From Pleodorina starrii (taxonomy: Eukaryota > Chlorophyta > Chlorophyceae > Chlamydomonadales > Volvocaceae), in NCBI GenBank assembly GCA_030267565.1, contig BRXU01000013.1, positions 2,644,001 through 2,708,000 of the forward strand: a stretch of DNA of 64,000 nt. Reading direction: 5' to 3'. Made by a program: the position numbers and the translations under genes. The notes below the pieces were generated by a model that saw only the letters and a list, made by a program, of their open reading frames with translations, did no database searches and was not told where the DNA came from. Below, in pieces: positions 49,379 to 61,389 of this stretch (positions are counted from its first letter, which is position 1; each line of letters opens with the position of its first letter).

Positions 49379-52300
49379 CTACTGCGGCTGCGGCGGCTGC
49401 AGCGGCGGCGCCGCCGCCGCCGCTGGCGCATGTGCTGTCTGCGCTCCGAGAGCAGCTGCCGCGGGGGAGGTCAGGGGTCCAGTGGGTCGTCGCTGCAGCA
49501 TCAGCTGCTGCAGGAAGGCCATCTGCGGGTTGGGCACCGGCAGCCACTCCGCCAGGTGCTCTGCCGCCGCCGCCTCGCGCATGTCCTTCAGGACCGCCAC
49601 AATCTCCTCGAAGGTCGGCCTAATGGGGAGGGGTAATAGGGAAGATGCCGCAGCGGAGGGACGGAAGCGACGTGTGTGTGCGTGTGTGTGTGTTTGGGGA
49701 ATGGTGCGAAGGCAGATGCGTGAGGCCGGGCTGAGGCCTGAGGGGCGCGGCGGGCTGGAGCTAGCGCCGCGAAGCGTCGGCGCGCGCTGGGGACCCGCAC
49801 GCCGCGCAGCGGGCGGCGGCGGCGGCGTTTGCGCGCGGGTGTACGGGCGCGGGGGTACCCGGGAGCGGGCGTCTTACCTCTTGGCGGGGTCGGCCAGCCA
49901 GCACCTGCACGCAGAGGGCCCGGCAATGCGCAATGTGGGGGGAAGTGGGGTGGAGTCGTGTGTCGCAGGCACCCAGGCAGCAGCGCTTTTCGAGTACACA
50001 CCAGGCCGACGGAGGCGCAGGGGCACTCGGAAGAGGGCACCGGGGGGCGTCCGGCCGCGTGCGACGCACAGCACAAACAGACCGGACACAGAGTGAAACG
50101 GAGAAAACGAAAAAGAAAAGGGTGTGCTCTGCTTCCCCCACACCTCCGCCGAGCGAGGACCGGCGCTGAGGTCTCTGCATGGCACGCGGGGCGGGGCGCC
50201 TGAGGCGCCTGGTCGCCTGAGGCAAGCCGAGTCACGCACCGCCACGACACGGTGCATGGTACACGGCACGACGCGGTGCGTTACGCGCGGCGCGCCGCGC
50301 CGCGTTGCGGCGCCAGGCCAGAGGCAGTCCCAAGGGCCTGGCGCGAAGCCCAGACGCAACGCACCTTTCCGCGAGCTGGCGAAAGGCGGCGGGGGTGTGG
50401 GGCGGGAACACGGGGCGCCAGCCCTCCAGCGCAACCTGCAGCCAGGGGTCCGCCAGGGGTCCGCCAGGGCCTCACATCGCAATCGCAACAATCGCAACTC
50501 GCAATCGCAAATGTAATTGTAATTACAATCGCAACAACCGCAATCACGAACAACGAATGAAACGCCACCACCCGCCCCCAACGTCAACACACGCCGGGTG
50601 CGGCGATGCCACACAGGAGCCAAAACAGGCCTATGACAGCCCTCTACGCCCTACATCTCGGCAACCGCAGCTCCAACCAACCCCAACCCATCCCCCCCCA
50701 TCCCAATCTCGCCCCCAGCAGCCCCCAGCTGCCCTGGGCGCCCATGACGCCCCCCCGGGGGCAACCATTGCGCCCTTCGGGGGGGTCTCAGGAAAAATTC
50801 GCAGCGCCCTTCAGAGGGTATGAAAGCCCACTGGGGTCACAACCCGACCACCCTACCACCCCTACGACAGCGAGCACGAGCACCCACCCTCGCCGGCAGC
50901 AACGCGCGCGGCATGCCCTCCCACGCGCGCTCCCCCGTGAAGAGCTCAAACAGCAGCACGCCGTACGCGTAGACATCGTTGGCCTTGCTGACGTGGCCGC
51001 ACAGCAGCAACTCTGAGGGAGTGTGCGGGAGTAGCGCGACAACGAGTCGTGTCGGGGCCGAGTAGATTTGGGGCGACACGAATCGGGGGGTATAAAGAGA
51101 ATTTCGCAGCGCAGAAGGGGGGTGGAAAGGGGGGAGAGGGGACTTTGGGTTTGCCAGACCTGGCGGCCCGGCGGCCCAGCTCTGACAGCCCAGGGCCCAG
51201 ATCTCGGAGCCGGCGGTACTGAGTCGAGCAGCACTGAGCGGTGCGCACCTGGTGACATGTGGGAGAGGGAGCCCGCCGCGGTTGTGGCGCTGATGTGTGT
51301 ATCCGTGTTCGAGGCCGATAGCATTGTGCTCAGGCCAAAGTCCGACACCTGCGTTCCGGGCGGGCGGGGCGGGGGGTTTGAAGAGTGAATTTGCGGGGCG
51401 GGGGGTGGGGGGGAGACATGAAGGTGTGTGTGGGTATGCGTGTGCGTGTTTGGGGGTTGGTGGTGGTGGTGGTGGTGTTGAGGGGTGAGAGTGGGATCCG
51501 GTAGTACGATGACACTGCTTGCAGCCACCCTGGAGGGATGCAAAGAAAGCCGCCGCGACATGAGTAAGGCCCACGACGCCCGACCGACCCCGCCTTCACG
51601 CCCCGACCACTCAGCTCAACCTTTCTGCGCCCGTGCGCCGGCTCCCCGCTCCCACCACCACAACACCTCCTCCTCCTCCTCCCACTCCTCCCACCCCTCC
51701 TCCTCCCACTCCTCCTCCTGCTCCTCCCGGGGTTTCCTTCGCTGCGATCCGCGCGCTTACCACCCCCCACCCAACTGCACACACACACCCCACTACCCCG
51801 TCATACTCATCACCCTCCCCCCTCATCCTGAGCCTCCTTGCCTTGGCACACAGCCCCAGCCGCGGATTCCGTTCCGTAGACTCCACACTAGACGCCCGCT
51901 GCAGCTCCGAAACCGCGACTCCGCCGCCGCCGCCGCCACCGGCACCTGCGCCGCCGCCCAGACCCGCGGCCATGGCCGCCGCCGCCATCGACGGCCCCGC
52001 CGACGCCTGCCCCGTTCCGCCGGTGCCGTAGCTCGCCGTGTCCATGGCCCTGCCGGCGGCCTCCAGTGGATCCGAAACCACGATCTGCTTCAGCAGCACG
52101 TTGCTCGCCTTGACGTCGCTGAGGGCGGCGGGTGGTGGGTGCGGTGGGGGAGATCGGGAGAGGGTGGGGGGCCAGAGGGGGAGGGGTTAACGACGTGGCA
52201 GGAGCGGATGACGGGTTCCCGATGCGCCTACCAGCCGCCTCGAGACGGGTAGGGAGCCAGGAACCAACGCGGCGAGTTCAAAGCGTGGGAACCGTACAAG

Positions 52301-55300
52301 GTGGGGGGCAATGGGAGCTGCGAGGAGGGACTGCCCCTACAAACCATCCCCACGCCCTCCGCGTGCTCCAGCCAGCAAGCCCTCAACCGGCACCAACCCG
52401 CGCTATCACGCCTTTCAGCTGTCTGGTGCGCGGCGCGCGGCAACGGTGGCCTCCCGGCGTTTCCTGGCCTGCCGCGCCGCCGCGCTGCCGATCTGTGCTA
52501 CCTGTCCTGTCCTGTCCTCCCCACAGCCACTGCCACAGCGCTTCGGCAATACGCGAGCCCCCTGGACCCAGCCAACCCTCTTCTTGACGCATGCCCAGGC
52601 CGTCGCACAACCCCCCTAGCGCCCGCATCCCGACGGGCACGGGCACGGGGGACGGCGACGGCGACCGCCGCGCGGCGCCCTCCCACAGTTCTCACCCGTG
52701 CACCACTCCGTGCAAGTGCAGGTGCAGCAGGCCGCTCGCCACATCCGCAGCCACCGCCAACATCAGCCCGTAGCGGATCGCCGGCGGCGGCTGCCCCGCG
52801 CCGCCGACACCGCAGCCGCTGGCATCTATCGACGACGACGCGCCGCCGAAGCTGGCCAGCTGCCGCAGGCTCGCCTGGCTGCTGCCGCTTGTGGCGGCGC
52901 TGCTGCGCGCCGCCGCCGAAGGCGGCGGCGGCCCCGGCGGGGCCGCCGCCGCCGCCGCCGCGGCGGCGGCGGCGGCCAGGATCCCAGGCGGCGGTGCCAC
53001 CAGCGTGTCGTCGCTGGATAGCGACGCGACGGCGGGCTCCGGCGACGGCGTCGCCGGAGCCGCCGCCGCCGGCGCGGCGGCGGCGGCGGCGGCGGAGCCG
53101 GAGGACGCCAGCTCCGCCGCCATTAGGCTGGTGTTTAGCCCCGTCAGGTTGCTGCTGCTGATGTAGTCGGCCAGCATCTTGGCGTAGCCGCCGACGGTCG
53201 GGTCGGCGCCGGCGGCCACCGCCGCCGCCGCCTGCTGCAAGAGGTACATCATCGCGAGGCGGTCCGCCGCCGCCGCGGCGGCGGCGTTGTCGGCGGCGCT
53301 CGCGCTGGCGCCGCCAAAGGCGTTACTGAAGGACGACACGAAGGACGTGGCCGCGGTCGGCGCACCCGCCAGCGTGGCAAACACATCCAGCGTCGTCGCC
53401 ACCCGCGGCTCGGCTGCCGCCGCGCCGCCGCCTGCTGCGGCGTCGGCGGCGCTGTCGCCGCCGCCGCCGCCGTCGGCTCCGCCCGCGGCCGTGTCGGCAG
53501 CCTCCTTGCCATCCGCCGTCGGCACCACCACTTCGAAGGGGCCGTGCGTCAAGTCCGGCTCGTACGTGTCCAATCGCGGCCACATACTCGACCCAAGATC
53601 CGACGCCTCGACGGTCCTGGAGCGGCTGGGGCCTTGGCGGGGCCCCGCGCCGCCGCCGCCAGGCGGCGGCGGCGGCGGTGGCCGCGCCGCCGCAGCGACG
53701 CTGCCGCCGCTGCCCGCCGTGCTCACCTGGCGGCTGCTGAGTTTGCGCATGCCGTCCGGGGCGTTGGCGGTGGTCAGGAACTGATCGCCCCCCATCATAG
53801 CCGCCACCAGATTGGCAATGGCCGTCGAGTCGCCCTGCTGCTGGTGCTGGTGCTGCTGTGGCTGCGGCGACGCCGCTACTTGTTGCTGCTGGTGTTGTTG
53901 CTGGTGCTGCTGCGAGGGCGGCCTGCCGGCCTGCTGTCTCCCCGCCATGCCGTCCGCCGCCGTCGGGGTGTGGCCGGCCGCCTGGATGGCCCGGCGCCAG
54001 TCCCAGGGCCAGGGGCGCCCCTGGTGGAACACGCTCTTGTCTAGAGCCGCACGAAGGGAGCCGCCGTCGCAGTACCTGCAGCGGTCAGGGAGGCGGGGGC
54101 GTCGGCACGGGGGCCACCAGCCGCCTTTCCCTTCCCCCCCTTACCCTTCTCCCTCCCACCCATCCGGGCTGCTAACGTCGCCTCATATCAAGAGCTGCGG
54201 GGGCTGGTCGTTACTGCTCCCCCCTCCCCCATCAATCCGCCCTCCGCCGCCCCGCATTGCGCGCCGCGTTGGGTGTGGCCGCCGCCTGCCGCAGCCGCAC
54301 ACACTCACTCCAGAACGAGCAGCAGCTCGTGGCCGTAGTCCTCGCCGCCGTCCTCCTGGTCCTCGCCGCCGCTGGCCTCGCCGCACTCCGCATCGCCTGC
54401 AGCGCAGGGCAGCGCAACGAAAGGTCGCCCGCCCGCAGGCCCGCAGGCGGGACGCGGCGAGTAAAGAGGAAGGTTGCGACGGCGGACTGGTATCTGACAT
54501 GACATGATACCCCGACGTCCGAGATGCGTCCTGGGCCCTCCTCCCGAGGCCCCGTTGCCATCCCATCAAGCCCGCCCTTCCCCTCGTTGCACCGAAGCCC
54601 CGCGAACCACCGCCACCGCAGCCACCAACACCACCGCCGACCACGCACCCGCTGCCAGCTCCTCGGCCTCCTCCCGGATGGGCAGCGACTTCTTGCCGTG
54701 CCTACTGTCGGGGTTGGGAGGAGTCCAGACAGGCGGGCAGGTGCAGGCAGGTGCAGGCAAGCCAGCAGCCCTGGTTAGCATTTGAGGGTAGGCAGGCAGG
54801 CAGGCCGGTCCCAAGGGGCCGGCCCCCCGACGTCTCCGTCTCCGCTGCGGTATCTTCTTTTTACCCCATCACGGCCACTGTCACCGCCGCCACCGCCACC
54901 ACCGCCACCACGGCATCAGCCCCAACTCACATGACGGTGCGCCCCACGGTGTCCTTGATGGGCCGGAAGCTGTAGCAGTAGGTCTGCACGATGGCTGGGT
55001 GATTGATGGCGGAGGAGATGGCCGCCTCCATCACCTACGACGCACCGCACACACCATCAACACGCACGCACACACACACAAACGCACAACACGCACACAG
55101 ATAAGACGATAAGACGATAGGATACGTGTAACGAAAGGAAGGGCGGTTGTACCTGGGCAAACTTTACTAATCAATAAGACAGAGAGGACGGGCCAGTATC
55201 AGCACCGCCGCCAAAGAGAGCAAGCGGCAAGGACTTACCGCCATGTGCCGCCGCCGCGCGTCGCCGCTGAGCGAGGGCGGCAGCACCTGAGCCTTCAACG

Positions 55301-58300
55301 CGACCAGCGTGCCGTGCCAGATGCCTGTGTGTGGGTGTGTGTTGGGGCGTATGGGGGAGGGGGGAGGGTCCAAAGGGGAGGGTATGAAACATACGGGATG
55401 CGGCTTATTCGTGGATGAATCCCACACACCCCCGCACCGCAGCACCCGGATCGCGACAGAGAACCGCAACGACCGCGCTGCCAAAGACGCGCTCGTCGAA
55501 ACGCGGACGACAAAGCCGCATCCCCCGCCCCTACCCCCCGCCCCTCGCCCAGCCCCCCTCTGTGCCGCCCCCCCCCCGTCGCGCCCTTACCCTTGTACAC
55601 CTTCCCAAAGGAGCCCTGCCCCAGCAGCTGCAGCACCTTGACGTCCAGGGGGGCGCCCCGACCCGCCCGGCCCCGAGCCGCGTTGGCCAGCAGGTTCAGC
55701 CGGGCCGCCTCCACCTCGCCCAGACCTGGACACGGGCCACGAGGTTTCGTCGGGTACCAGCCAAGGGCGACCACGGCGGGGTGTGTATGGTGGTGTGTGT
55801 GTGTATGGTGGTGTGTGTGTGTATGGTGGGGTGTGTGTGTATGGTGGGGTGTGTGTGGGTGTGTGTGTATCGGTGGGAGGTATAGAGGAACTGTCCGAAC
55901 AGGCAAGCGGACTGGCGGACATGCGAAGACAAAAGCGATCTGGGAAGGGTCAGGGAGTGATATGCTTCGTTATATATGAGTCACTGCGGAAGTTGTCGAA
56001 TAAGCTGCTCCAGCCGCTGAACCTCCGGAACTGTTCACTGTAAACTGGATGTGTGCGCGACTCGGGGACATGACGCAAGAGACCGCATTTTGGGTCAACG
56101 GTGCGGGGTCTGACGAAGCCCGGAGGCACGAAGCTCGGCTAACCCGGGTCCGCCCGGGCGCCCAACGGCCCCGCCGCGCACCCCTCTCCTTCGCCCAGCC
56201 CCGCCCATAACTGCTCCCCGCCCCCGCCGCTGCCCCACCGCACCTCCGCCTCCCTTGCCCTCGCCGGCGCCCGGCCGCTGCACCACCATCGTCACCGAGG
56301 ACGCCTCGATCGTCCCCCCCGTGCTGCCGTCACTGCTGTTGCTGCTACTGCTGCTGCCAATGGCGCCCGTGCTGCCGCCCGTCGTTGGCGCAGTCGTCAG
56401 ACCGCCCTTGCCGTCACCGTCGGGGCCAGCGGAGCCCGCCGCCAGGCGCGGCTCCGCCGTGCCGGCGGCCCCGCCGCCGGCGGCGCCGGCGGCTCCGCCG
56501 CCGGCGCCACCGGCGTGCTTCCACATCCCCTCCACTGCAGTCGCTGGCGGCGGCACGCCGTCGCCGCTGGCTGTCTCCAGGTCGGTTAGGCCGCGGATGC
56601 CCTGCGACGCGGTGTTGAGCGCGGCTTTTGAGCGCGCGGCGGGGTTGGCGGAGCCGGTGGCTTCGCGCCGGTGCTGCCAGTGGAAGCCCGCAAAGACCGC
56701 CACGAGGACCACAGCCAACAGGAGTGCGCCTGCGGGGAGAGAGAGACAGAGAGAGAGAAAGAGGGAGAGGGAGAGGGAAGGTGGGGGACATCAGTCAAGC
56801 CATAATAGGCAAGCTGAGCGGAGCAATGCAGGCAGCGCCCGTGCTCAGACAAAACAAGCTCAAGCCCCTTCCCAGCCACCCCTTGCACTCGCACCGACCC
56901 TACCCGCCGCCCCGACCACCCACGACAACCTGCACCGAACGCCAGATCCTCTCAGCCCAACCCCGCCCCGCCCCACAACCCACCTCCTAGCCCCACGCCC
57001 AGCCCGACGGCCAGGGGCGCGTTCGGGCTCCGCGGCGCGGGCGCCGGCGCGGGCCCCAACGCCAGCGCCGCCGCCAAGCACAAGTCCGCGCCGCGCTGCT
57101 TGATACAGTCCTCGCTGATCTCCTTGTCGCAGACGCCGAACGAGCGCACAAAGAACGAGTTGTAGCCGCCGTTGCCAATCACGCCGTCAATCTTCGAGTT
57201 GTACGTGCCGTACCACAGCATGTCCAGGTACGGCGCCATGCAGACGTTGCGCGCCGCCGTGTTCAGCCAGCACAGCGTGGCGTTGCGGAGATAGATCTCG
57301 CGGTCGGCACTGGTATTTGTTACGGTGCTGCCGTTGACCGGCATGCCGGCCTCGGGCAGCGGCGCCGGCAGCGACTGGAGCTGTTGATAGAACAGCCCGA
57401 ACGGCAGGCTGTGGGCGGGGGCGGGAGCGTGCGCGGGCGTGTGTGCGGGCGTGTGTGCGTGTCCGCGTGTGGCCTTTCGGATTTGGGTTATAGGATTCCG
57501 ACAAGGAGCAGCAAGTGGGTCAGGGAGTGATAGCGGTAAGGGGCAGGCTGAGAAGGGAATGTGGTAGGGCCGGGGGTGGTGGCGGAAGGGCCGGGTGAGA
57601 CGCGAGGAAGGGGTAATCCCCGGCCCTGAGCCACGCGTGAGCTGAGAGGGCCAGAGGACGTCGCATGGGGATGCACGCTGTGCGTCCAGATCCCCGCGGG
57701 GATGGACCCGTGGGTCGCACAACATCCGAAACCGGCCTCCCCCCCCGCCCGCGCTGCAGGGCCCCACCGCTGGCGCTGCAGGGCCCTGCCCCGAGCCGCC
57801 CCTGCCCCAGTCCCCAGCCAGCCGATGCGTGCGCCACGGCTCCCAGGCCCCACTGTCCTCCGGTTCGCGTTAAGCAGAACCCCGCAGCACAGGCGGCGCG
57901 TCCGGCTCAACACGCGTGCTTGCGCCCCCCTCCCCGCGGGTTGCGCGCAGCAGCAGCCCTAGGGCGGAGCGCCGCAGCATCGCCGCGGATCCGTCGTGGC
58001 CGTTGCGCGCTGTGTCTGTCTCCGCCGGCGGCGGCGGGCGGCAGCGACGGCGGGCTGCTTAGCCCTGCTGCTGCCGACGCCAGCAGGGCGCGACCGCTGG
58101 TGTTGGGAGAACAACTGCTCCCTCTTCCGCTAGCGGACAGCTCTTCCGCTAGCGGACAGCGACAGATGGGTCGGGCTACTCACCATGCGGTCCGGTGGTT
58201 GGTGGTCTGGTTGTAAACCACGGCGCCGCCATCGGAGCGAGTCAGCAGATCGAGGTGCTGCCCGGTCCTGCAGGGACGGCAAGCCGAGAGGTCTCTCAGG

Positions 58301-59056
58301 GGGCACTGGCGGGTAGGGGCGGAAGAGTGGACTGCAGGGAAGGTTGCGAGCGTCAAGCCGTGAGTCGCTGCAGCCCCATGGGGCATAATCCAGGTCCCGT
58401 GGACGCAGCGTGCCAGGTTTCAGGCGCAACCCAGCTGCGCACTCCGACCCGGCCCCGGGGGCAACCCAGGGCAGCTCCACTTGTTATTTGCGTAAGAGTA
58501 TCGTGATGCCATCGTCCATCGACAGCGGAGGCTGCTTCCAAGGTGCGCCCTGGCCTCCCGACCCCTGCTGCGAGGTGCCCAGCTCACCCCCTTAAGCTGC
58601 CTGACAAGATGATTCGCTCAAAGGTCAGAGTGATGTTTGGAGAGAGACGGATCTTGCTGGCGATGTAATTGGCTGCAAGGACCGAGACCCACTGGTATGC
58701 GTGAGGCGAAGTCACAACCAGACAGCACTTATCACGAAAGCGCTTGCAGAGGAAAGCTGCCGTAAAATGCACATCCAACCTTCGAGGCTGACGACTTGCG
58801 GGCTGGGGAAACCCGCTGCAATTGTTAAACTGGCCGTTAAGTTGACAGGTTGCTCCGGCGCGTCTGCCAGCTTCAGAGATATGTCCTTATTCAAATAGAT
58901 CGTCTGTATGCCGGGCCGGGCCAAGAGTGTGAAGAACTCCTTGGAAGTGCTCGCGTTTCCAACGGTGCAAGCCACAAGAGGTGCCAATGACACAAGGAGT
59001 GTAAGCTTGAGCATCACAAGGAGGCTCCGCATGCCCGAAAGAGTACGCTTTCTCAT
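49379..59056 (-). CDS. Receptor-like Ser/Thr protein kinase (1,348 aa, 17 exons)
   Basis: Exons in transcript order: 59056-58780, 58672-58588, 58267-58184, 57408-56984, 56729-56244, 55725-55591, 55324-55239, 55034-54931, 54704-54649, 54396-54309, 54075-52696, 52118-51842, 51348-51249, 51012-50888, 50435-50365, 49904-49878 and 49619-49379. All are phase-consistent; a missed exon between the second and third is possible. A signal peptide (MRSLLVMLKLTLLVSLAPLV) precedes a Cys/Asn-X-Thr-rich ectodomain, and a transmembrane helix (ALLLAVVLVAVFAGF) starts exon 5. Kinase motifs follow: LLGQGSFGKVYKG, VALK, the hinge ELLLVLEYCDGGSL, catalytic loop HGDVKASN (no Arg before Asp, so non-RD), SDFGLS, MSPELL, KANDVYAYGVLLFELFTG and PAKRPTFEEIV. 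Exon 11 inserts ~400 low-complexity residues before the catalytic loop and exon 12 ~80 before DFG. The 49842-region intron before SDFG uses a GC donor. It should phosphorylate cytoplasmic targets on an unknown extracellular cue. Confidence 0.85.
49628..49665 (+). repeat. Dispersed intron motif, copy e
   Basis: AGGGGTAATAGGGAAGATGC followed by CGCAGCGGAGGGACGG. It lies in the last intron of the kinase gene, antisense to the gene, next to its 3' splice site. Confidence 0.6.
51085..51116 (+). repeat. Dispersed intron motif, copy f
   Basis: GGGGGGTATAAAGAGAATTT followed by CGCAGCGCAGAA, in an intron of the kinase gene (51013-51248) and antisense to it. Confidence 0.45.
54830..54867 (-). repeat. 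Dispersed intron motif, copy d
   Basis: On the minus strand it reads GGGGTAAAAAGAAGATACCG followed by CAGCGGAGACGGAGACG. It lies in the kinase intron 54705-54930, in sense orientation, and is the best match to the consensus. Confidence 0.65.
55776..55870. repeat. GTGTATGGTG tandem repeats in a kinase intron
   Basis: Imperfect tandem units GTGTGTATGGTGGT lie in the intron 55726-56243 of the kinase gene. Confidence 0.8.
58122..58159. repeat. 19-bp direct repeat with internal palindrome
   Basis: CTCTTCCGCTAGCGGACAG occurs twice back to back. Each copy contains the palindrome CCGCTAGCGG. It lies in the intron between kinase exons 3 and 4. Confidence 0.85.
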
Positions 59057-61389
59057 CCTGAGGCGCCTTCTAAACCGGAAGCCGACATTTTCTAACGGCG
59101 ATAACTTCTGCCATTTTTTGTAGTGGCTTTATGTATGTATGTAACGCAATAAAGAAAGCTGCATCCAATTCGGGAGTTTGGCCCTTGCTCCAGTGTGCAG
59201 GACGCAGCTTCTACTAGTACGAACGGTCTGGCAGCAATCGTTTCGACACGCAGACTTGCAGCCGGCTCACATCAATAATGTTGCGTGGTTAGATGGCTGC
59301 AGCTTGTGTTTTAACGCGCAAGTGATGGGTGTCGGGCGCCAGCCCACGGCCCTGAGTTCAACCACTGCTGGGCTCACGACACGTATCCACGTTGAACGCT
59401 CTGCTGTTCACAGAAACGGTATTTTGTTTGGCTTCCACTATTGTGCCAGCAACCAAAATAGCACAACGTCTCAAGGCTGCCGGGTCTGCTGACGCAGCAG
59501 AGCAAACCCTGGGAAGCCCCAGCCCATAACCTCTCTAGTCCGAACAAATCGTAAGGAACACATCAGAGTCTTCTGTGCAGCAGGGCATCCGGCAAGGCCG
59601 GCAATGCTGGTTGGTCCACGAGCCCACTGCCAATGAGCAGGTTGAAAGCTCTGCGCGGGCGACCAGCTTAGCTGTGACAGTTCGTAAGGGGTTGATGGGG
59701 TGTCTTCCACACCCGCCCATCTGGGGCCGCCGGCTGCCTTCACAATATAGAGAAGCAGGCTAACCAGCGCAGGGCAGCGCTGCCTCGCTGATGCGCGGCA
59801 TGGGCTTTTATCCGACCATAGCGTAACCCCAACCGGTGACAGAGTGGCCGGTGCTAGTACCACGCCCTTCGGGCCACGAAACGGTGGCCTTGGTGCCGCG
59901 AGCGCCCAAACAACTTGACGGTTAGCACGCTCGTCCAGCGCCGTACGAGTGTACGGAACTGAACCTCGCAGAGCACGGGCTGCACCAATCACGCGCACTA
60001 TGTCGTGGTGCGGCCGGCAGCCAGCACCTGTAGGCGGCACCAAGGGAAGCAGGTGAACCCCGGGTAGGCGAAACTCGCACACACAAACGACCGGGTCTGA
60101 AGCCCGCCTTTACTCCCAGCCTGGAGAGGAGGAGGGAGGCGGGCCGCCCCGCGAGGCTCTCTCTTCGGCGCTTATAAGAGAGCACAAACAAAGCTCTTGG
60201 CAGGACACTAGGACAGCTACCTGACGAGCCTCTCTCGCTGAGCAGTTGGTGCCGCAAAGCCGAAACGTCAACGTGAGACGCGCGGCTAGCCCGCTACACG
60301 AAGCGGGCATTCCTAGCCGGAGTTAAGAGGTGCGCGATCGTTGCGGTGCCGTGGCTTGAACCTCACGGTGGGGCTGTGTCGCGCTGTTGAGCGCAGTGGC
60401 GAATGGGGGGACGAAACGCGCCCCTGGCGGTGTCAGCCGGGCCGTTGCGTCCGGGAGTGTGCGCCACCCGGGCGGCGACACATCACAGGCAGGCAGAAGT
60501 CAAGGCATGTGACGTAAGCCCCCGGCGGCTTCGGGTTAATTCCTCCCGCCGACCCCAGAAATGTCAGAAAGGTTGTTGATGAAATGCTCGTTGCCCCCGG
60601 CCATGACGGGAGCGTGAGATTATGGCTCGCTGCTGAGATGTGGTGTTGAGGTCGCCGTTGATGGAGCTCGATTCGCAACGACGCTGGAAATGTGGCGATC
60701 CTGAACCCCCTGCCTCTGCCAGCGTTCGGATGGAGGGACGAGGTGGAATCCTTAGTTGGCAGGTTCAATCGCCTTGGACAAGCAGTTCCTATGGCGCTGC
60801 CGTGTCAGGTCGTGGAGCACTCTCGGCTTAAACCTTGAACGGAATGGTGACGTCCGAGTCCCAACATGCCTAAGCGGTCGGCGTGGTAGGGCATGGCCCG
60901 TCGGCAAAGTGTCGACGTTGCGATTAGGATCGAGCGTCTGGCGTCCCTGGATGGTCGACGGAAGCGTGACTTTGTCGCTTGCGCGTCGTCAAGGTAAAAT
61001 GGAGCTCGCTTTATCAGGGAGCAACACTGGCTTACTTTTGGGCGGAACCTACGCCGCGGAGCGGCATCGGGGGGCGTCGGGTAGCGTTGGATTATCTCAT
61101 TGTCTGTCAGCCGTCTGCCTGCGTCGACAAACATTTCGAAGCGGCTGCTCCCCATAAACTGGAACTAATTGCCCTTTCCTGCCTCTGCTCTGTGGTTTGC
61201 TTAGGCAGGCCCCACAACATTATTTTCGCAGAGGTCGTGGCAGAGGGGAGAGGGGTCTACAACCCCACACAAAAACCCACACAATACTTAAATGAAGTGA
61301 CTTACTAATCGGCAACGATAGTTCTAATCTGCAACAACTATAGAAGTGTCCTTGAGTTGACAACAGCCCTGCTAATGCATCAATGATTT
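59057..61389. other. Kinase promoter region and unresolved sequence
   Basis: The part next to 59057 should carry the kinase promoter. Further right, minus-strand frames at 59471-60082 (203 codons), 60433-60768 and 60805-61155 are open but show no domain I recognise. They may be fragments of a decayed transposon. A nested hairpin lies at 60283-60319. Confidence 0.35.
60283..60319. repeat. Nested stem-loop
   Basis: The inner stem GCCCGCT / AGCGGGC (60289-60295 and 60302-60308) is enclosed by the outer stem CGGCTAG / CTAGCCG. No known RNA family is recognised. Confidence 0.45.
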
